From: DATEHQ01 sp035279525
Lineage (GTDB): Bacteria > Chloroflexota > Dormibacteria > Dormibacterales > Dormibacteraceae
Reading direction: 5' to 3'
Length of the DNA: 61,592 nt
Assembly: GCA_035279525.1 (NCBI GenBank)
Contig: DATEHQ010000068.1
Coordinates: 1-61,592 of the forward strand
The notes beneath the pieces were generated by a model. It did no database searches, had not been told where the DNA came from, and saw nothing but the letters and a program-made list of their open reading frames with translations. Of the stretch, positions 53,035 to 61,592 are shown one piece after another (positions within the stretch are counted from its first letter, which is position 1; each line of letters starts with the position of its first letter). A program made the translations under genes and the position numbers.

Positions 53035-54000
53035 GTGCGCGCTGTGACCGGCCGTGTGCTCGCGGCCCTGGTGGTCGTGGTCGCGGCCGGGTACCTGCTC
53101 CAGGTCGACGACTCGGTAGCACTCCATCCCGCCTCGGTCATGGCTCCGGCTGTGATCCAGCCGCCGATCCTCGTCGCGCAGGCCGACGCCGGTGGAAGGG
53201 AGTGGCGCCAGGACAAGAGTCGCGTCGTGCCGCTCGGTTACAGGACGCTCATGTTTCCGATCCTGATGTACCACTACATCCGCACCCCGCCGTCGCCCCT
53301 GACCGACCGCCTCGGCTACAACCTTTCCATCGCGCCGAGGGATTTTCAGGCGCAGATGGATTGGCTCCTGTACCACGGCTATCACCCGGTCGACTTCAAC
53401 GACATCCGCGCCTACTTCGCGGGGAAGACGCCGCTGCCGGCCAGGCCGGTGGTGATCACGCTCGACGACGGTTACGCCGACCTGTACACGGCCGCTTATC
53501 CAATCCTCCGGGCGCACGAGTTCAAGGCCGTGGCCTACATAGTCAGCGGTTTCGTCGGCAGATCGCGATACGTGACTCAAGCCCAGATCGTCGAGATGGA
53601 CCGCCACGGCATCGAGATCGGTGCGCACACCGTGGACCACGCCGACCTGGCCCGCGCTTCGCAGGGACAGCTGATGTTCCAGATCGTCCAGTCGAAGCAC
53701 TGGCTCGAGCAGCTCGTCGGTCACCCTGTGATCGACTTCGCCTACCCTTCCGGCAGGTTCAGCGCGGCCGCCATCGCCGCGCTCGAGCAGACGGGCTACA
53801 GCACCGCCGTCACCGAGCTGTGGTCGACCATCCACAGCCTGGACGACAGGTACGTGTGGACGCGCATCCGGGTCAGCGGCGGCGAAAACCTGACGTTGTT
53901 CGTCAAGAACCTCGGACCGACGATGCCCACGGTGGTCGTGACCACCATCAACGTGCCGGCCGAGCTGATGAACCCGGACACCTCCCGTCCCGGCTATTAA
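53035..54000 (+). CDS. Polysaccharide deacetylase (NodB homology), membrane-anchored
   Basis: A 321-residue protein with an N-terminal signal anchor (AALVVVVAAGYLLQV) and a carbohydrate esterase 4 domain: ITLDDGYADLY (the catalytic and metal Asp), GAHTVDHADLARAS (metal His x-x-x-His) and FAYPSGRFS. It removes N-acetyl groups from GlcNAc-containing polymers. GTG start. Confidence 0.9.
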   Translation: MRAVTGRVLAALVVVVAAGYLLQVDDSVALHPASVMAPAVIQPPILVAQADAGGREWRQDKSRVVPLGYRTLMFPILMYHYIRTPPSPLTDRLGYNLSIAPRDFQAQMDWLLYHGYHPVDFNDIRAYFAGKTPLPARPVVITLDDGYADLYTAAYPILRAHEFKAVAYIVSGFVGRSRYVTQAQIVEMDRHGIEIGAHTVDHADLARASQGQLMFQIVQSKHWLEQLVGHPVIDFAYPSGRFSAAAIAALEQTGYSTAVTELWSTIHSLDDRYVWTRIRVSGGENLTLFVKNLGPTMPTVVVTTINVPAELMNPDTSRPGY

Positions 54001-54019
54001 CCAGACGTCGGAGGCGCGC

Positions 54020-54733
54020 GTGCTCGGCGTGCGCGTGGACTGCCTCGACGCACCGGCCGCGCTGCATCGCATCGAGGCGATGCTCGACCAGGGCGGCCAC
54101 CACCAGGTCGTGACCGTGAACCCCGAGTTCGTCATGCGGGCGCAGAACGACAGAGAGTTCGCGCGGGTCATCGAGCAGGCTGCCCTGTGCCTCGCCGACG
54201 GCGTGGGCGTGGTCTGGGCGATGCGGCGCCAGGGATGCCGGCTGCAACATCCGGTGACGGGGTCGGACCTGGTCGCCCCGCTGGCCGAGCTGTGCCAGCG
54301 GCGGGGGAGGCGCCTCTTCCTGCTGGGCGCGAAGCCAGGCATCGCGCCCGCTGTCGCCGGATTGCTGCGCGCCCGCTTCCCGTCGCTCGAGGTTGCGGCC
54401 CATGGTGGATCTCCCGGTCCGGCGGACGACGAGGAGACTCTGCACCTGATCCACGAACACCGGACCGACGCGCTGCTGGTCGCGTACGGCGCGCCCCAGC
54501 AGGACCTCTGGATCGACCGTCTCAAGGGGCAGCTCGGCGTCTCGGTCGCGATCGGTGTGGGCGGCGCGTTCGACTTCGTGGCCGGCCGCGTGCCGCGCGC
54601 GCCGGAGTGGATGCGACGAGCGGGACTGGAGTGGCTGCACCGCCTGGTGCGGCAGCCGTGGAGGATCAAGCGCATGGCCGTGCTGCCGGTTTACGCGTTC
54701 AAGGTTCTCGGCGCCGGCCGCGCCGACCAGTAA
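54020..54733 (+). CDS. WecB/TagA/CpsF-family glycosyltransferase
   Basis: A 237-residue GT26-family protein. It has TVNPEFVMRAQNDREF, ADGVGVVWA, LFLLGAKPGIA, VAYGAPQQDLWI and GVGGAFDFVAGRVPRAPEW. TagA adds ManNAc onto lipid-linked GlcNAc, so the enzyme fits the WecA-like gene at 39.8 kb. GTG start. Confidence 0.9.
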   Translation: MLGVRVDCLDAPAALHRIEAMLDQGGHHQVVTVNPEFVMRAQNDREFARVIEQAALCLADGVGVVWAMRRQGCRLQHPVTGSDLVAPLAELCQRRGRRLFLLGAKPGIAPAVAGLLRARFPSLEVAAHGGSPGPADDEETLHLIHEHRTDALLVAYGAPQQDLWIDRLKGQLGVSVAIGVGGAFDFVAGRVPRAPEWMRRAGLEWLHRLVRQPWRIKRMAVLPVYAFKVLGAGRADQ

Positions 54734-54744
54734 GATCGCGAGCC

Positions 54745-55476
54745 GTGGCCGATCAGGGGCCTGACCACGGAGGACCGGGGCTCAGCGTCGTGATCCCGTG
54801 CTTCAACGAAGAGCAGCGCCTGCCGCGCACGGTCGAGCAGATCGAGCGCTACCTCGATCAGAAACGGGTGCCGTACGAGCTGATCCTCGTGGACGACGGG
54901 AGCGCGGACGGCACGCGGCAGATCATGGACGCCGCGGCCGAGCGCCACCGGGCGGTCCGGGTCGAGGCCCTGCCGCGCAACAGGGGCAAGGGCAGGGCGC
55001 TTGCGGTCGGCGTGGCCGCCTCCAGGGGAAACGCGATCCTGGTCACCGACGCCGACCTGTCGACGCCGATCGAGGAGATCGACAAGCTCCAGGCGGCTCT
55101 CGACGGCGGTGCGGGCGTGGCCATCGCTTCGCGCGCGTTGAAGGGGTCCCGCGTCGAGGTGTCGCAGCCGGTTTACCGCGTTCTGATGGGGAAGGGCTTC
55201 AACCTGATCGTCCAGGCAGTCCTGCTGCCGGGCATCTGGGACACTCAGTGCGGGTTCAAGCTGTTTCGCGCCGACGTGGCGCGAGACGTGTTCGAGCATC
55301 TGAGCACGGATGGATTCGGCTACGACCCGGAGGTTCTCTATCGGGCGCGCAAAAGAGGAGTCAGGATCGCCGAGGTCCCCGTGGTCTGGCGCAACTCGGC
55401 GCCGACCAAGGTCAGCCCGGTGCGCAGCTCACTCGACATGCTGAGGCACGTGCTCAGGGTGAGGTTTCGCGGATGA
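54745..55476 (+). CDS. GT2 dolichyl/polyprenyl-phosphate glucosyltransferase-like
   Basis: A 243-residue GT2 enzyme: LSVVIPCFNEEQRLPRTV, LVDDGSADGT, and TDADLSTPIEEI (DxD equivalent). It resembles Alg5-type transferases that load glucose onto polyprenyl phosphate. GTG start. The stop overlaps the next GT2 gene by ATGA. Confidence 0.85.
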   Translation: MADQGPDHGGPGLSVVIPCFNEEQRLPRTVEQIERYLDQKRVPYELILVDDGSADGTRQIMDAAAERHRAVRVEALPRNRGKGRALAVGVAASRGNAILVTDADLSTPIEEIDKLQAALDGGAGVAIASRALKGSRVEVSQPVYRVLMGKGFNLIVQAVLLPGIWDTQCGFKLFRADVARDVFEHLSTDGFGYDPEVLYRARKRGVRIAEVPVVWRNSAPTKVSPVRSSLDMLRHVLRVRFRG

Positions 55477-56210
55477 AGACGGAGCCGAGGCTGACCGAGC
55501 GCCGCACGCAGCCGACCGAGGTGCTGGTCGTGCTGCCGACGTACAACGAGCGGCAGAACATCGAGAAGGTCGTCGACTCGGTGCGTCACCTCGGTTACGA
55601 CGTGCTCATCGTCGACGACGGCTCGCCGGACGGCACGGGTGAGGTCGCCGACCAGCTGGCGGCCGCCGATCCAGGGGTCCGCGTCCTGCACCGAGAGCGC
55701 AAGCTCGGCCTGGGCAGCGCGTATGAAGAAGCGTTCAAGGTGGGTCTGGCCGAGGGTTCGGGGCTGTTCGTGGAGATGGATGCCGACGGGTCGCACCAGG
55801 CGCGGGACCTCGACGCGATCGTCGAGGCGGCGCGCGGCTCGGGCGGACTCGCCATCGGTTCGCGCTACATCCACGGCGGAAAGATCGTCGGCTGGCCGCC
55901 GCAGCGATGGCTCCTGTCCTGGGCCGCCAACCTCTACTGCCGCGCGCTGCTCGGGCTGCGCACCCACGACTGCACGTCGGGCTTTCGCTGCTACACGCGG
56001 GCGCTGCTGACGAAGATCAAGCTCGACGACATCGTGTCGCAGGGCTACTCCTTCCAGATCGAGATGGTCCATCGGACCAAGAAGCTCGGCTATCCCGTGG
56101 TCGAGGTCCCGATCCGTTTCGAGGACCGCGTCGCCGGTGCGTCCAAGGTTTCACGCGGCGAGATCTGGCGCGCGCTGTGGACGGTCCTGCGCCTGAGTTG
56201 GTCATCGTGA
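55473..56210 (+). CDS. Polyprenol-phosphate mannosyltransferase-like GT2
   Basis: A 245-residue protein with VLPTYNERQNIEKVVDSV, IVDDGSPDGTGEVAD, VEMDADGSHQARDL and TSGFRCYTRALL, i.e. the dolichyl/polyprenol phosphate mannose synthase pattern. It provides the lipid-linked sugar for GT-C enzymes. Two GT-C-like genes follow. Confidence 0.88.
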   Translation: MKTEPRLTERRTQPTEVLVVLPTYNERQNIEKVVDSVRHLGYDVLIVDDGSPDGTGEVADQLAAADPGVRVLHRERKLGLGSAYEEAFKVGLAEGSGLFVEMDADGSHQARDLDAIVEAARGSGGLAIGSRYIHGGKIVGWPPQRWLLSWAANLYCRALLGLRTHDCTSGFRCYTRALLTKIKLDDIVSQGYSFQIEMVHRTKKLGYPVVEVPIRFEDRVAGASKVSRGEIWRALWTVLRLSWSS

Positions 56211-57847
56211 AGCACGCGGTGGTCACGTCCCCGCCCGCCACCGAGGAAGCCACACGAAGTCCGCAGGCGGCGAGCGTCCGGGTGGGGAGGTCAGGCTGGC
56301 GAAGCGCGCTCCGCGAGTGGCGCCTGCCGCTGGTCATGGGACTGGTTCTGGCCGCGGTCACGGCGGTCCCATACCTCTACGCGTACGCGAGCCAGCAGCC
56401 GGGTCATGTGTTCATGGGCTTCTTCTACCTGGGCGACGACGCCAACACCTACCTGGCCAAGATGCGCCAGGGCTGGGAGGGTTCGTGGTCCTGGCAGAAC
56501 CGCTACACGACCGAGTCGAGTCCCTCCGCCTACCTCTTTATGTTCTGGATCGTGCTCGGCCACATCGCGGCGCTCTTCAACCTCCCCCTGATCGTGGTGT
56601 TTCACCTGGCTCGGATCGCGGCCGCCTTCGCCCTGATGTCGGCGGCGTGGCTCCTCATCCGCCACTTCATCCAGGACCCCGCCGCGCGGCGCTTCGCATT
56701 CTTCTTTTGCGCGATCGGGCTGGGCATGGGCTACGTGATCCAGGCCCTCGGGCACCCGGTGATCTTCGGCCACCAGACGGACACCCTGGACTGGCGCATG
56801 CCCGAGCTGACCGCCTTCTACTCCGTCCTGGCGCTGCCCCACTTCGCGTGGTCCGGCGTCTTCGCGGCGCTGGGCATCGCGCTGACGCTCATGGCCGTCC
56901 GGCGGGGCAGCCTGTGGCTGGCCGTGCTGGCCGGCCTGGCCTGGCTGGGCCAGGCGTCGATCCATCCGCAGATGCCGATCCTGCTGGGGGGAGCCACCTT
57001 CGCGGCGATGGTCGTGCGGCCGCCGGGCCGCCGGGGGTGGGTGGCCGGCGCCCTCGCCTTCGCCTTGCCGGCGCCCTACATCCTTTATTCGTATCTCGCC
57101 TTCACCGGCAACCCGGAGGTCCAGCGCTGGACCTTCCACTCCAAGAACGCTCTGCCGCCTGAGACCTTCAGCTTCCTGTTCGCGATCGCTCCCCAGCTCC
57201 TGCTCGCGCTGGTCGGGATCCCGGGCGCGATGCGCAGGCGGACCCGCGAGGACGTGTTCCTGGTCGCCTGGCTGGTGCTGCTCGCGGCCATCCTTTATCT
57301 ACCGAACCCGGCGGGCGACCTCCGCCGGCGCTTCCTCGACGGCCTCTACCTGCCGCTGGTCGTCCTCGCCGCCCGCGGCATGTACGAGGAGATCCTCCCG
57401 CGCGTGCGCAGCCTGCGCGCCCGCAGGCTGATCCCATTCTCGTACGTCGCCGCGGCGGCCATCGGCAGCGCGTTCCTGGTCCTGGCTCCGCTCGCGGTGG
57501 CCGCTGAGCCCCAGTACAACATGACGACCGCCGCATACGACGGGGTCGTGTGGCTGGGCGACGAGCCGGCCGGCCGCGTCCTGTCGATGCCCGGCGTCGG
57601 CCTGTATGTACCAGCCTACAGCCCGGACACGGTGTATGTCGGCCACTACGACGAGACGTTCGACTACCTGAACAAGACCCAAACCGCGCTCGACGTGCTG
57701 ACCGGGAGAGCCGACCTCGAGCAGTTCATCCAGCAGAACCGCATCCGGTACGTGGTCTGGACCTCGGACCTACCCACGCCGCCGCCGGCGGTCCTGGGCG
57801 CACCGGCGTACGACACGCCGACCTTCAAGGTCTGGAAGATCTACTGA
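56207..57847 (+). CDS. Polytopic GT-C-like membrane protein
   Basis: A 546-residue protein with about twelve spans. The first extracytoplasmic loop contains GDDANTYLAKMRQGWEGSW (acidic, as in GT-C enzymes) and a C-terminal soluble part ends QNRIRYVVWTS and TFKVWKIY. It may transfer lipid-linked sugars outside the membrane. GTG start overlaps the stop of the mannosyltransferase. Confidence 0.7.
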   Translation: MKHAVVTSPPATEEATRSPQAASVRVGRSGWRSALREWRLPLVMGLVLAAVTAVPYLYAYASQQPGHVFMGFFYLGDDANTYLAKMRQGWEGSWSWQNRYTTESSPSAYLFMFWIVLGHIAALFNLPLIVVFHLARIAAAFALMSAAWLLIRHFIQDPAARRFAFFFCAIGLGMGYVIQALGHPVIFGHQTDTLDWRMPELTAFYSVLALPHFAWSGVFAALGIALTLMAVRRGSLWLAVLAGLAWLGQASIHPQMPILLGGATFAAMVVRPPGRRGWVAGALAFALPAPYILYSYLAFTGNPEVQRWTFHSKNALPPETFSFLFAIAPQLLLALVGIPGAMRRRTREDVFLVAWLVLLAAILYLPNPAGDLRRRFLDGLYLPLVVLAARGMYEEILPRVRSLRARRLIPFSYVAAAAIGSAFLVLAPLAVAAEPQYNMTTAAYDGVVWLGDEPAGRVLSMPGVGLYVPAYSPDTVYVGHYDETFDYLNKTQTALDVLTGRADLEQFIQQNRIRYVVWTSDLPTPPPAVLGAPAYDTPTFKVWKIY

Positions 57848-59385
57848 GTCGAGGGTGAGACCCGCACGTAGATGACGGCCACCGGATCCTCGTAGACCCG
57901 CTTCCACTGTGGGTCGAGAGCCAGCACGTTGGCCAGCGGCTCGCCCGTGTTGTAGACGATGTAGTCGACCCTGTAGCGATCGAGGACCTGCTGCCAGTCG
58001 GGCCGCAGCGTCTGCACGTCCTCGTAGTCGATGAGCAGCGGGTCGCCCATCAGCGCCGCCTCGCCGAAGATGAAGACGCGCCGGTTCGGATCCGGATAGA
58101 ACCGGTAGGCGAGGTATCCACCCCAGCCGTACTGGTTGTACATGCGAGTGCCGACCTCGGGATGCGCGGCCAGCCAGTCGGCGGCCGCGACCGGGTAGCT
58201 CGAGGCGTCGAGGCTCTGCTGATGGGACGGGCCGATCGTGCTCGCGACACGGAGCCCGGTCGCTCCGACGATCACGAGCAGGGCGAACGCGGTGATGATG
58301 GCGAACGGCCGGCGCGGAGGCACGCTCCAGCTCCAGTCCCGGCTCTTCATCAGCGTCTTCCACACCTCTGAATACGTGTTGATCAGGACCGGCGTGACGG
58401 CTGCGACGAAGAGGGCCACGTTCCGCACCGACTGGAGCGCCAGCGCGAGCGAGAGTGCCGTGAGCAGGAACTCGTAGAGGGTGGGCCGGCGGAGGGCGAA
58501 GCCCGCGAGCACAAGGAACGCCATGGCCTCGAACGGTCGGAGGTAGGCCTGGTGAAAATCGGGAGAGAACCACTCGACGATGAGCTTCTGCTGGGCCACG
58601 CTGCCCTCCGTCTCGAACGGGTAGGGATAGAGGGCCAGGAAGTGGGGCGTGGCGGCGACGGCCACGGCCGACACGGCGGTCACGATCAGGAGGAAGCGGA
58701 GGTGCATCCGGTGCGCCGGGTTCGAGCGGTTCCAGGCCCAGCCGCCCAGCTCGGCCATCAGGGCGACGCCAAGCCAGGCAAACCCGATCACCCATCCACC
58801 GTGCAGGTTGGCCCACAGCACCATGACCACGGGGAAGAACCGCAGCGCGCGGCTGCGACCGCTGAGGTAGGCCTGGAGCCAGTAGAGCTCGAGGCAGCTG
58901 AGGGCGAAGGTGATCATCTGCGCGCGCGGGCCCCAGATCGGCGCTCCCGCCAGCGCGCCCACCGCCAGGCCCAGGCCTGCGATCACGAAAGGCCGGCGGC
59001 GGACCTGCAGGTGGATCAGCCAGAACCCGGCCCAGGTGATCAGGCCGAAGGCGATGATCAGCGCCACCAGGCCCGCTGTCGAGTAGGTCAGCCACATCAG
59101 GATCTCGGTCAGGTACTCGTGGTCGGTCCACACGTGGCCGGGCACCGTGAACGTGAAGATGTCGTGGCTCGGAAGCTGCGAGTGCTCCGCCATCCAGCGG
59201 CCGATCCGCAGGTGCCACCAGAAATCAGGGTCCTGCTCGGGGCCGATGAAGAGCCCGAGGATGACGATCATCACGCCGCCGAGGAGCAGCGTGCGAGCGC
59301 TCAGCAGCTCGGTCAACCGGCTCGGCCGTGGCTCGGCCGAAAGACGCGCCGGGGCCGGCGCCGGGGGCGTCTCCGTCTCAACCAC
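57841..59385 (-). CDS. Polytopic GT-C-like membrane protein
   Basis: A 514-residue protein with around twelve spans. The first loop has EQDPDFWWHLRIGRWMAEH and FTVPGHVWTDHEYL, a DxD/E-type acidic loop similar to oligosaccharyl- or PMT-type GT-C enzymes, and the C-terminal domain has YNQYGWGGYLAYRFYPDP and DYIVYN. I do not recognise its acceptor. It meets the previous gene tail to tail with a 7-bp overlap. GTG start. Confidence 0.7.
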   Translation of the reverse strand: MVETETPPAPAPARLSAEPRPSRLTELLSARTLLLGGVMIVILGLFIGPEQDPDFWWHLRIGRWMAEHSQLPSHDIFTFTVPGHVWTDHEYLTEILMWLTYSTAGLVALIIAFGLITWAGFWLIHLQVRRRPFVIAGLGLAVGALAGAPIWGPRAQMITFALSCLELYWLQAYLSGRSRALRFFPVVMVLWANLHGGWVIGFAWLGVALMAELGGWAWNRSNPAHRMHLRFLLIVTAVSAVAVAATPHFLALYPYPFETEGSVAQQKLIVEWFSPDFHQAYLRPFEAMAFLVLAGFALRRPTLYEFLLTALSLALALQSVRNVALFVAAVTPVLINTYSEVWKTLMKSRDWSWSVPPRRPFAIITAFALLVIVGATGLRVASTIGPSHQQSLDASSYPVAAADWLAAHPEVGTRMYNQYGWGGYLAYRFYPDPNRRVFIFGEAALMGDPLLIDYEDVQTLRPDWQQVLDRYRVDYIVYNTGEPLANVLALDPQWKRVYEDPVAVIYVRVSPSTQ

Positions 59386-60103
59386 CGGTGCGGAAGGGAT
59401 TGGGGAAATAGCGCGGGACGCGCCTGGCGTAGTCGGGGTAGTCGCCAGGGAAGGTCCGCGACAGGATGCCCTCCTCCCAGCGGATGCGCAGCAGCTCGCA
59501 GAAGACGAAATAGGCCACGGCCAGACCCCCCAGCCAGCCGGCGGTGGCCAGGTTGATGCCGATCGCGGTGGCGACCTCGCCCAGGTACACCGGGTGGCGG
59601 CTGAGCGAGTAGGGGCCGCCGGAGACCAGGCGGCGCGCCTCGGGAATGATCGAGAACGAGCGGCGGAGGAAAGCAAGGCCCCAGACCGAGTAGGCGAGCC
59701 CGGCGGTGGCCAGGACGTCACCCACCAGGACGAGCCCGTCGCGGTGGGAGCCACCGGGCAGAAAGCTCGCCCCCATGGCCGAGAAGGTGCCGGTGAAGGC
59801 GATGAAGATCACCGCCAGCCGGTGGTCGGTGCCGCGCCTGGGCAGGCGCATCGAATAGAGGACGACGAGCATCGTGAAGTACGCGAGCGCGAGCAGCTCC
59901 TGCAGCAGGAAGAGGGAGTCCGTGAGGCGGTGGACCGACTGGATGCCGGCCCAGAGCAAGACCAGTTGGCGCGCGATAAAGAGGCTGAAGAAGAGGGCGG
60001 GGAGGAGGCGGCCGAACACCAGGTCCCGCCAGTACGCGCCCGGCTGTGCCTGCACCTGTTCAGCGACGATCGGCGCGGCCATTTCCGGCGGGAAGGCTAT
60101 CAA
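59378..60103 (-). CDS. Isoprenylcysteine carboxyl methyltransferase-family protein
   Basis: A 241-residue polytopic protein. The C-terminal GPYSLSRHPVYLGE, and DYPDYARRVPRYFP, are those of the ICMT/PEMT-like phospholipid or isoprenoid methyltransferases. Bacterial members methylate lipids or are uncharacterised. Starts at TTG 60103 or ATG 60082. The stop overlaps the GT-C gene by 8 bp, so one transcript is probable. Confidence 0.85.
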   Translation of the reverse strand: MIAFPPEMAAPIVAEQVQAQPGAYWRDLVFGRLLPALFFSLFIARQLVLLWAGIQSVHRLTDSLFLLQELLALAYFTMLVVLYSMRLPRRGTDHRLAVIFIAFTGTFSAMGASFLPGGSHRDGLVLVGDVLATAGLAYSVWGLAFLRRSFSIIPEARRLVSGGPYSLSRHPVYLGEVATAIGINLATAGWLGGLAVAYFVFCELLRIRWEEGILSRTFPGDYPDYARRVPRYFPNPFRTGG

Positions 60104-60275
60104 TACGAGCGACCCGCACAGCCGCCGGCGACGTTTTCGCTAATGAATTGACCTACCCGGGGCGCCCGAGTACCATCCACGCCGCGATTGCGCAGGCAGC
60201 TCGCAAGAATCTGAAACGGTCGCCGTCAAGCAGGTCAGAAACCTGTAGTTCAGGAAAAAGGAGGTGAAATCGCAG

Positions 60276-60449
60276 ATGTTGAGCCTGTACATGAAGCTTC
60301 GCAGCCTTACGACTCGTCAGGAAGGCCAGGGCATGGTTGAGTACGCCCTGATCCTCGTGCTCGTCTCAATCGTGGTCATCGTGATCCTTCTTACGATGGG
60401 TAACCAGATCAAGAACGTGTTCTCGAACGTCGTAGCCGCTCTCGGCTAA
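60276..60449 (+). CDS. Flp/Tad-type class IVb prepilin
   Basis: A 57-residue prepilin. Short basic leader MLSLYMKLRSLTTRQEG is cut after Gly17 by TadV/CpaA-like peptidase, exposing QGMVEYALILVLVS with the required Glu5-Tyr6; the hydrophobic helix then forms the pilus core, leaving a 40-residue mature protein. ATG chosen; the preceding AAGGAGGTG is a perfect Shine-Dalgarno that itself contains an in-frame GTG. First gene of a pilus locus. Confidence 0.92.
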   Translation: MLSLYMKLRSLTTRQEGQGMVEYALILVLVSIVVIVILLTMGNQIKNVFSNVVAALG

Positions 60450-60481
60450 CCGACAACCGAAAAACGTAGTAGCACCTTCAA

Positions 60482-60505
60482 AGAGAGCCCCGCGAGGGGC
60501 TCTCT
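60482..60505 (+). terminator. Terminator/attenuator after the prepilin gene
   Basis: AGAGAGCCCC (60482-60491) and GGGGCTCTCT (60496-60505) form a 10-bp stem with a GCGA tetraloop, followed by CTTCTTT. It probably lets the pilin mRNA accumulate above the mRNA for the assembly genes. Confidence 0.85.
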
Positions 60506-60596
60506 CTTCTTTACAGCGTATTGGGGGGAACATCGCGGTACCAATGCTTACAATGGCGCCACTTATCAGGATCCTGGTTTCGGAGGTGACTTAGTT

Positions 60597-61475
60597 TTGG
60601 CCGTCGCACCTGCTCCAGCAAGACCCCGTCCGGGCGGTGGTCGTCTCTTCATCATCGTCGGTCTGTTGCTTGCCGTCCTCGCGTTCGCCGGTGTCTTTTT
60701 CCTGGGCAACGTGCTCGGCGGAGGCGGCGGCGTGGGCGGCGGAGCGCCCACCATCACCGTGGTGGTGGCGAAGCAGGCCATTCCACTGCGCCACACCCTT
60801 TCCGACAGCGACCTCGACACTCAGAAGGTCTCCGGCAACTTCGCCAGCGCCGGCAACGTCTACACGAATATGACCGACGTCAAGGGCCTGATCGCCGAGA
60901 TCCAGATCAGCAAGGGTTCCATCATCACGTCCGACATGCTGGCCCGCGACATCAACGCGATTCCCGCCGGCTCAGCCCCCGCCTACCTGCCCCTCGCGAG
61001 TGGCTACGTCGCGATGACCATCCCCACAGGTGAGCAGCAGGGCGTCGCGGGTCACATCACGATCGGCGACTACATCACCGTGATCTCGTCCGCGCAGGTG
61101 ACGGTCTTCTCCACGAAGACGGGCGCGAGCGCCGGACCTCCGCGAGTGGTGAGCAAGACCGTGTTCACGAACGTCCGCGTGATCGGGCTCGGCCCCGCGT
61201 CAGCCAACATCCAGGGCGCCGGCTCAACGACGGCCGGCGGGTCGCAGACGACCAGCGGCATCACGTCCAGCCTCACGATCGAGTTGACCCAGTGCGACGC
61301 CGAGTACTTCACGTGGTTCCTCAACAACACGACTGTGCGCTACACCCTCGAGTCGTTCCAGGACTACCTGAAGACGCCGCCCAGCGCGCCCGACCCGTCC
61401 TGCCCGGCCATCACCTCGGCCCAGGGCGTCAGCAACCAGACGGTCGACGCCAGGTTCCACTTCTCGGCGCTGTGA
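60597..61475 (+). CDS. cpaB: CpaB/RcpC-like pilus assembly protein
   Basis: A 292-residue protein: one N-terminal span (LFIIVGLLLAVLAFAGVFFLG), a Gly-rich stretch, then the SAF domain (ITVVVAKQAIPLRHTLSDSDL) and an RcpC-like domain (VAMTIPTGEQQGVAGHITIGDYITV). It forms part of the Tad secretion channel or its wall-crossing partner. TTG start with GGAGGTGAC. Confidence 0.88.
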   Translation: MAVAPAPARPRPGGGRLFIIVGLLLAVLAFAGVFFLGNVLGGGGGVGGGAPTITVVVAKQAIPLRHTLSDSDLDTQKVSGNFASAGNVYTNMTDVKGLIAEIQISKGSIITSDMLARDINAIPAGSAPAYLPLASGYVAMTIPTGEQQGVAGHITIGDYITVISSAQVTVFSTKTGASAGPPRVVSKTVFTNVRVIGLGPASANIQGAGSTTAGGSQTTSGITSSLTIELTQCDAEYFTWFLNNTTVRYTLESFQDYLKTPPSAPDPSCPAITSAQGVSNQTVDARFHFSAL

Positions 61476-61511
61476 CGGGTTGCACCGTACGTATGTGAGC
61501 GTGTAGCTCGC

Positions 61512-61592
61512 GTGGGTCTGCTCGACAGGGTCAAGCAAAACCAAACTGTTCCCCCGGTGGGGCCGGTGACCAACGGCCCGGCCACCGCGACC
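61512..61592 (+). CDS. Next Tad-locus gene, start only
   Basis: A GTG-started frame that runs off the window end: GLLDRVKQNQTVPPVGP and onwards, with no stop. In Tad loci an ATPase (TadA/CpaF) or CpaE follows cpaB, and the short LLDR-type beginning is like CpaF, but 27 codons are not enough to decide. Confidence 0.5.
   Translation, partial: MGLLDRVKQNQTVPPVGPVTNGPATAT

Noticed and set aside
60103..60275. A riboswitch upstream of the pilin gene (e.g. cyclic di-GMP)
   Set aside because: Only a small CAGGT-CAGAA-ACCTG hairpin is seen; the conserved core of known c-di-GMP riboswitches is missing.

Overview
This is a contiguous high-GC bacterial chromosome segment, dense in housekeeping genes, with no insertion sequence, prophage or CRISPR array. 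Candidatus Dormibacterota or a related Chloroflexota-type lineage is my best inference; a deep actinobacterial relative is possible. Pointers are an F420-type nitroreductase, the SCO1664/DUF3090 pair, an InhA-like FabI, a MurA with Asp at the catalytic Cys position, and the order rpmE-DUF1385-prfA-prmC-ywlC-glyA-wecA-atp-murA-mreB. No 16S gene is present to settle it.

Layout. 0-2.2 kb: a truncated HNH nuclease, a VOC protein, a GNAT and an R2lox-like Mn/Fe oxidase. 2.2-2.6 kb: tmRNA (ssrA), facing a newly noticed 41-codon membrane peptide on the other strand. 2.9-11.4 kb: an F420-type enzyme, LapA-like, LOG, phospholipase D-like, a Sco-TlpA fusion, heme A synthesis (ctaA, ctaB), an MBL hydrolase, a sulfurtransferase and fabI. 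11.5-12.4 kb: an RNase H-fold protein and an AT-hook protein separated by an interlocked terminator/promoter. 12.4-16 kb: acyl-CoA dehydrogenase with two MaoC-like hydratases, and membrane proteins. 16-21.6 kb: a TetR regulator divergent from a complete branched-chain amino-acid-type ABC operon. 21.6-31.1 kb: an extracytoplasmic Pro-rich protein, SCO1664/DUF3090, dnaK, a GT87-like protein running into an antisense tRNA-Thr, a GNAT, an HtrA-fold protein without its His/Asp, argS and an MBL protein. 31.2-39.8 kb: pyrG, a degenerate GlpX-like protein, an M50 protease and the translation block rpmE to glyA. 39.8-48.4 kb: wecA-like and the full F1Fo ATP synthase operon. 48.4-50.7 kb: murA and mreB. 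50.8-60.1 kb: a glycan/lipid-linked sugar island. 60.2 kb to end: start of a Tad/Flp pilus locus.

Genes are very tightly packed. Many neighbours overlap by 4 nt (ATGA, GTGA, TTGA), and most convergent pairs share or nearly share stop codons. The most unusual points are a 106-residue Pro/Glu-rich tail on ATP synthase alpha, two consecutive genes with no canonical start codon where one is needed, several enzyme-fold proteins lacking catalytic residues (HtrA-like, GlpX-like, RNase H-like), SHMT with Gln beside the PLP lysine, the ssrA-convergent micropeptide, and the terminator whose loop carries the next gene's -10 box. No single new defence-type system is evident.
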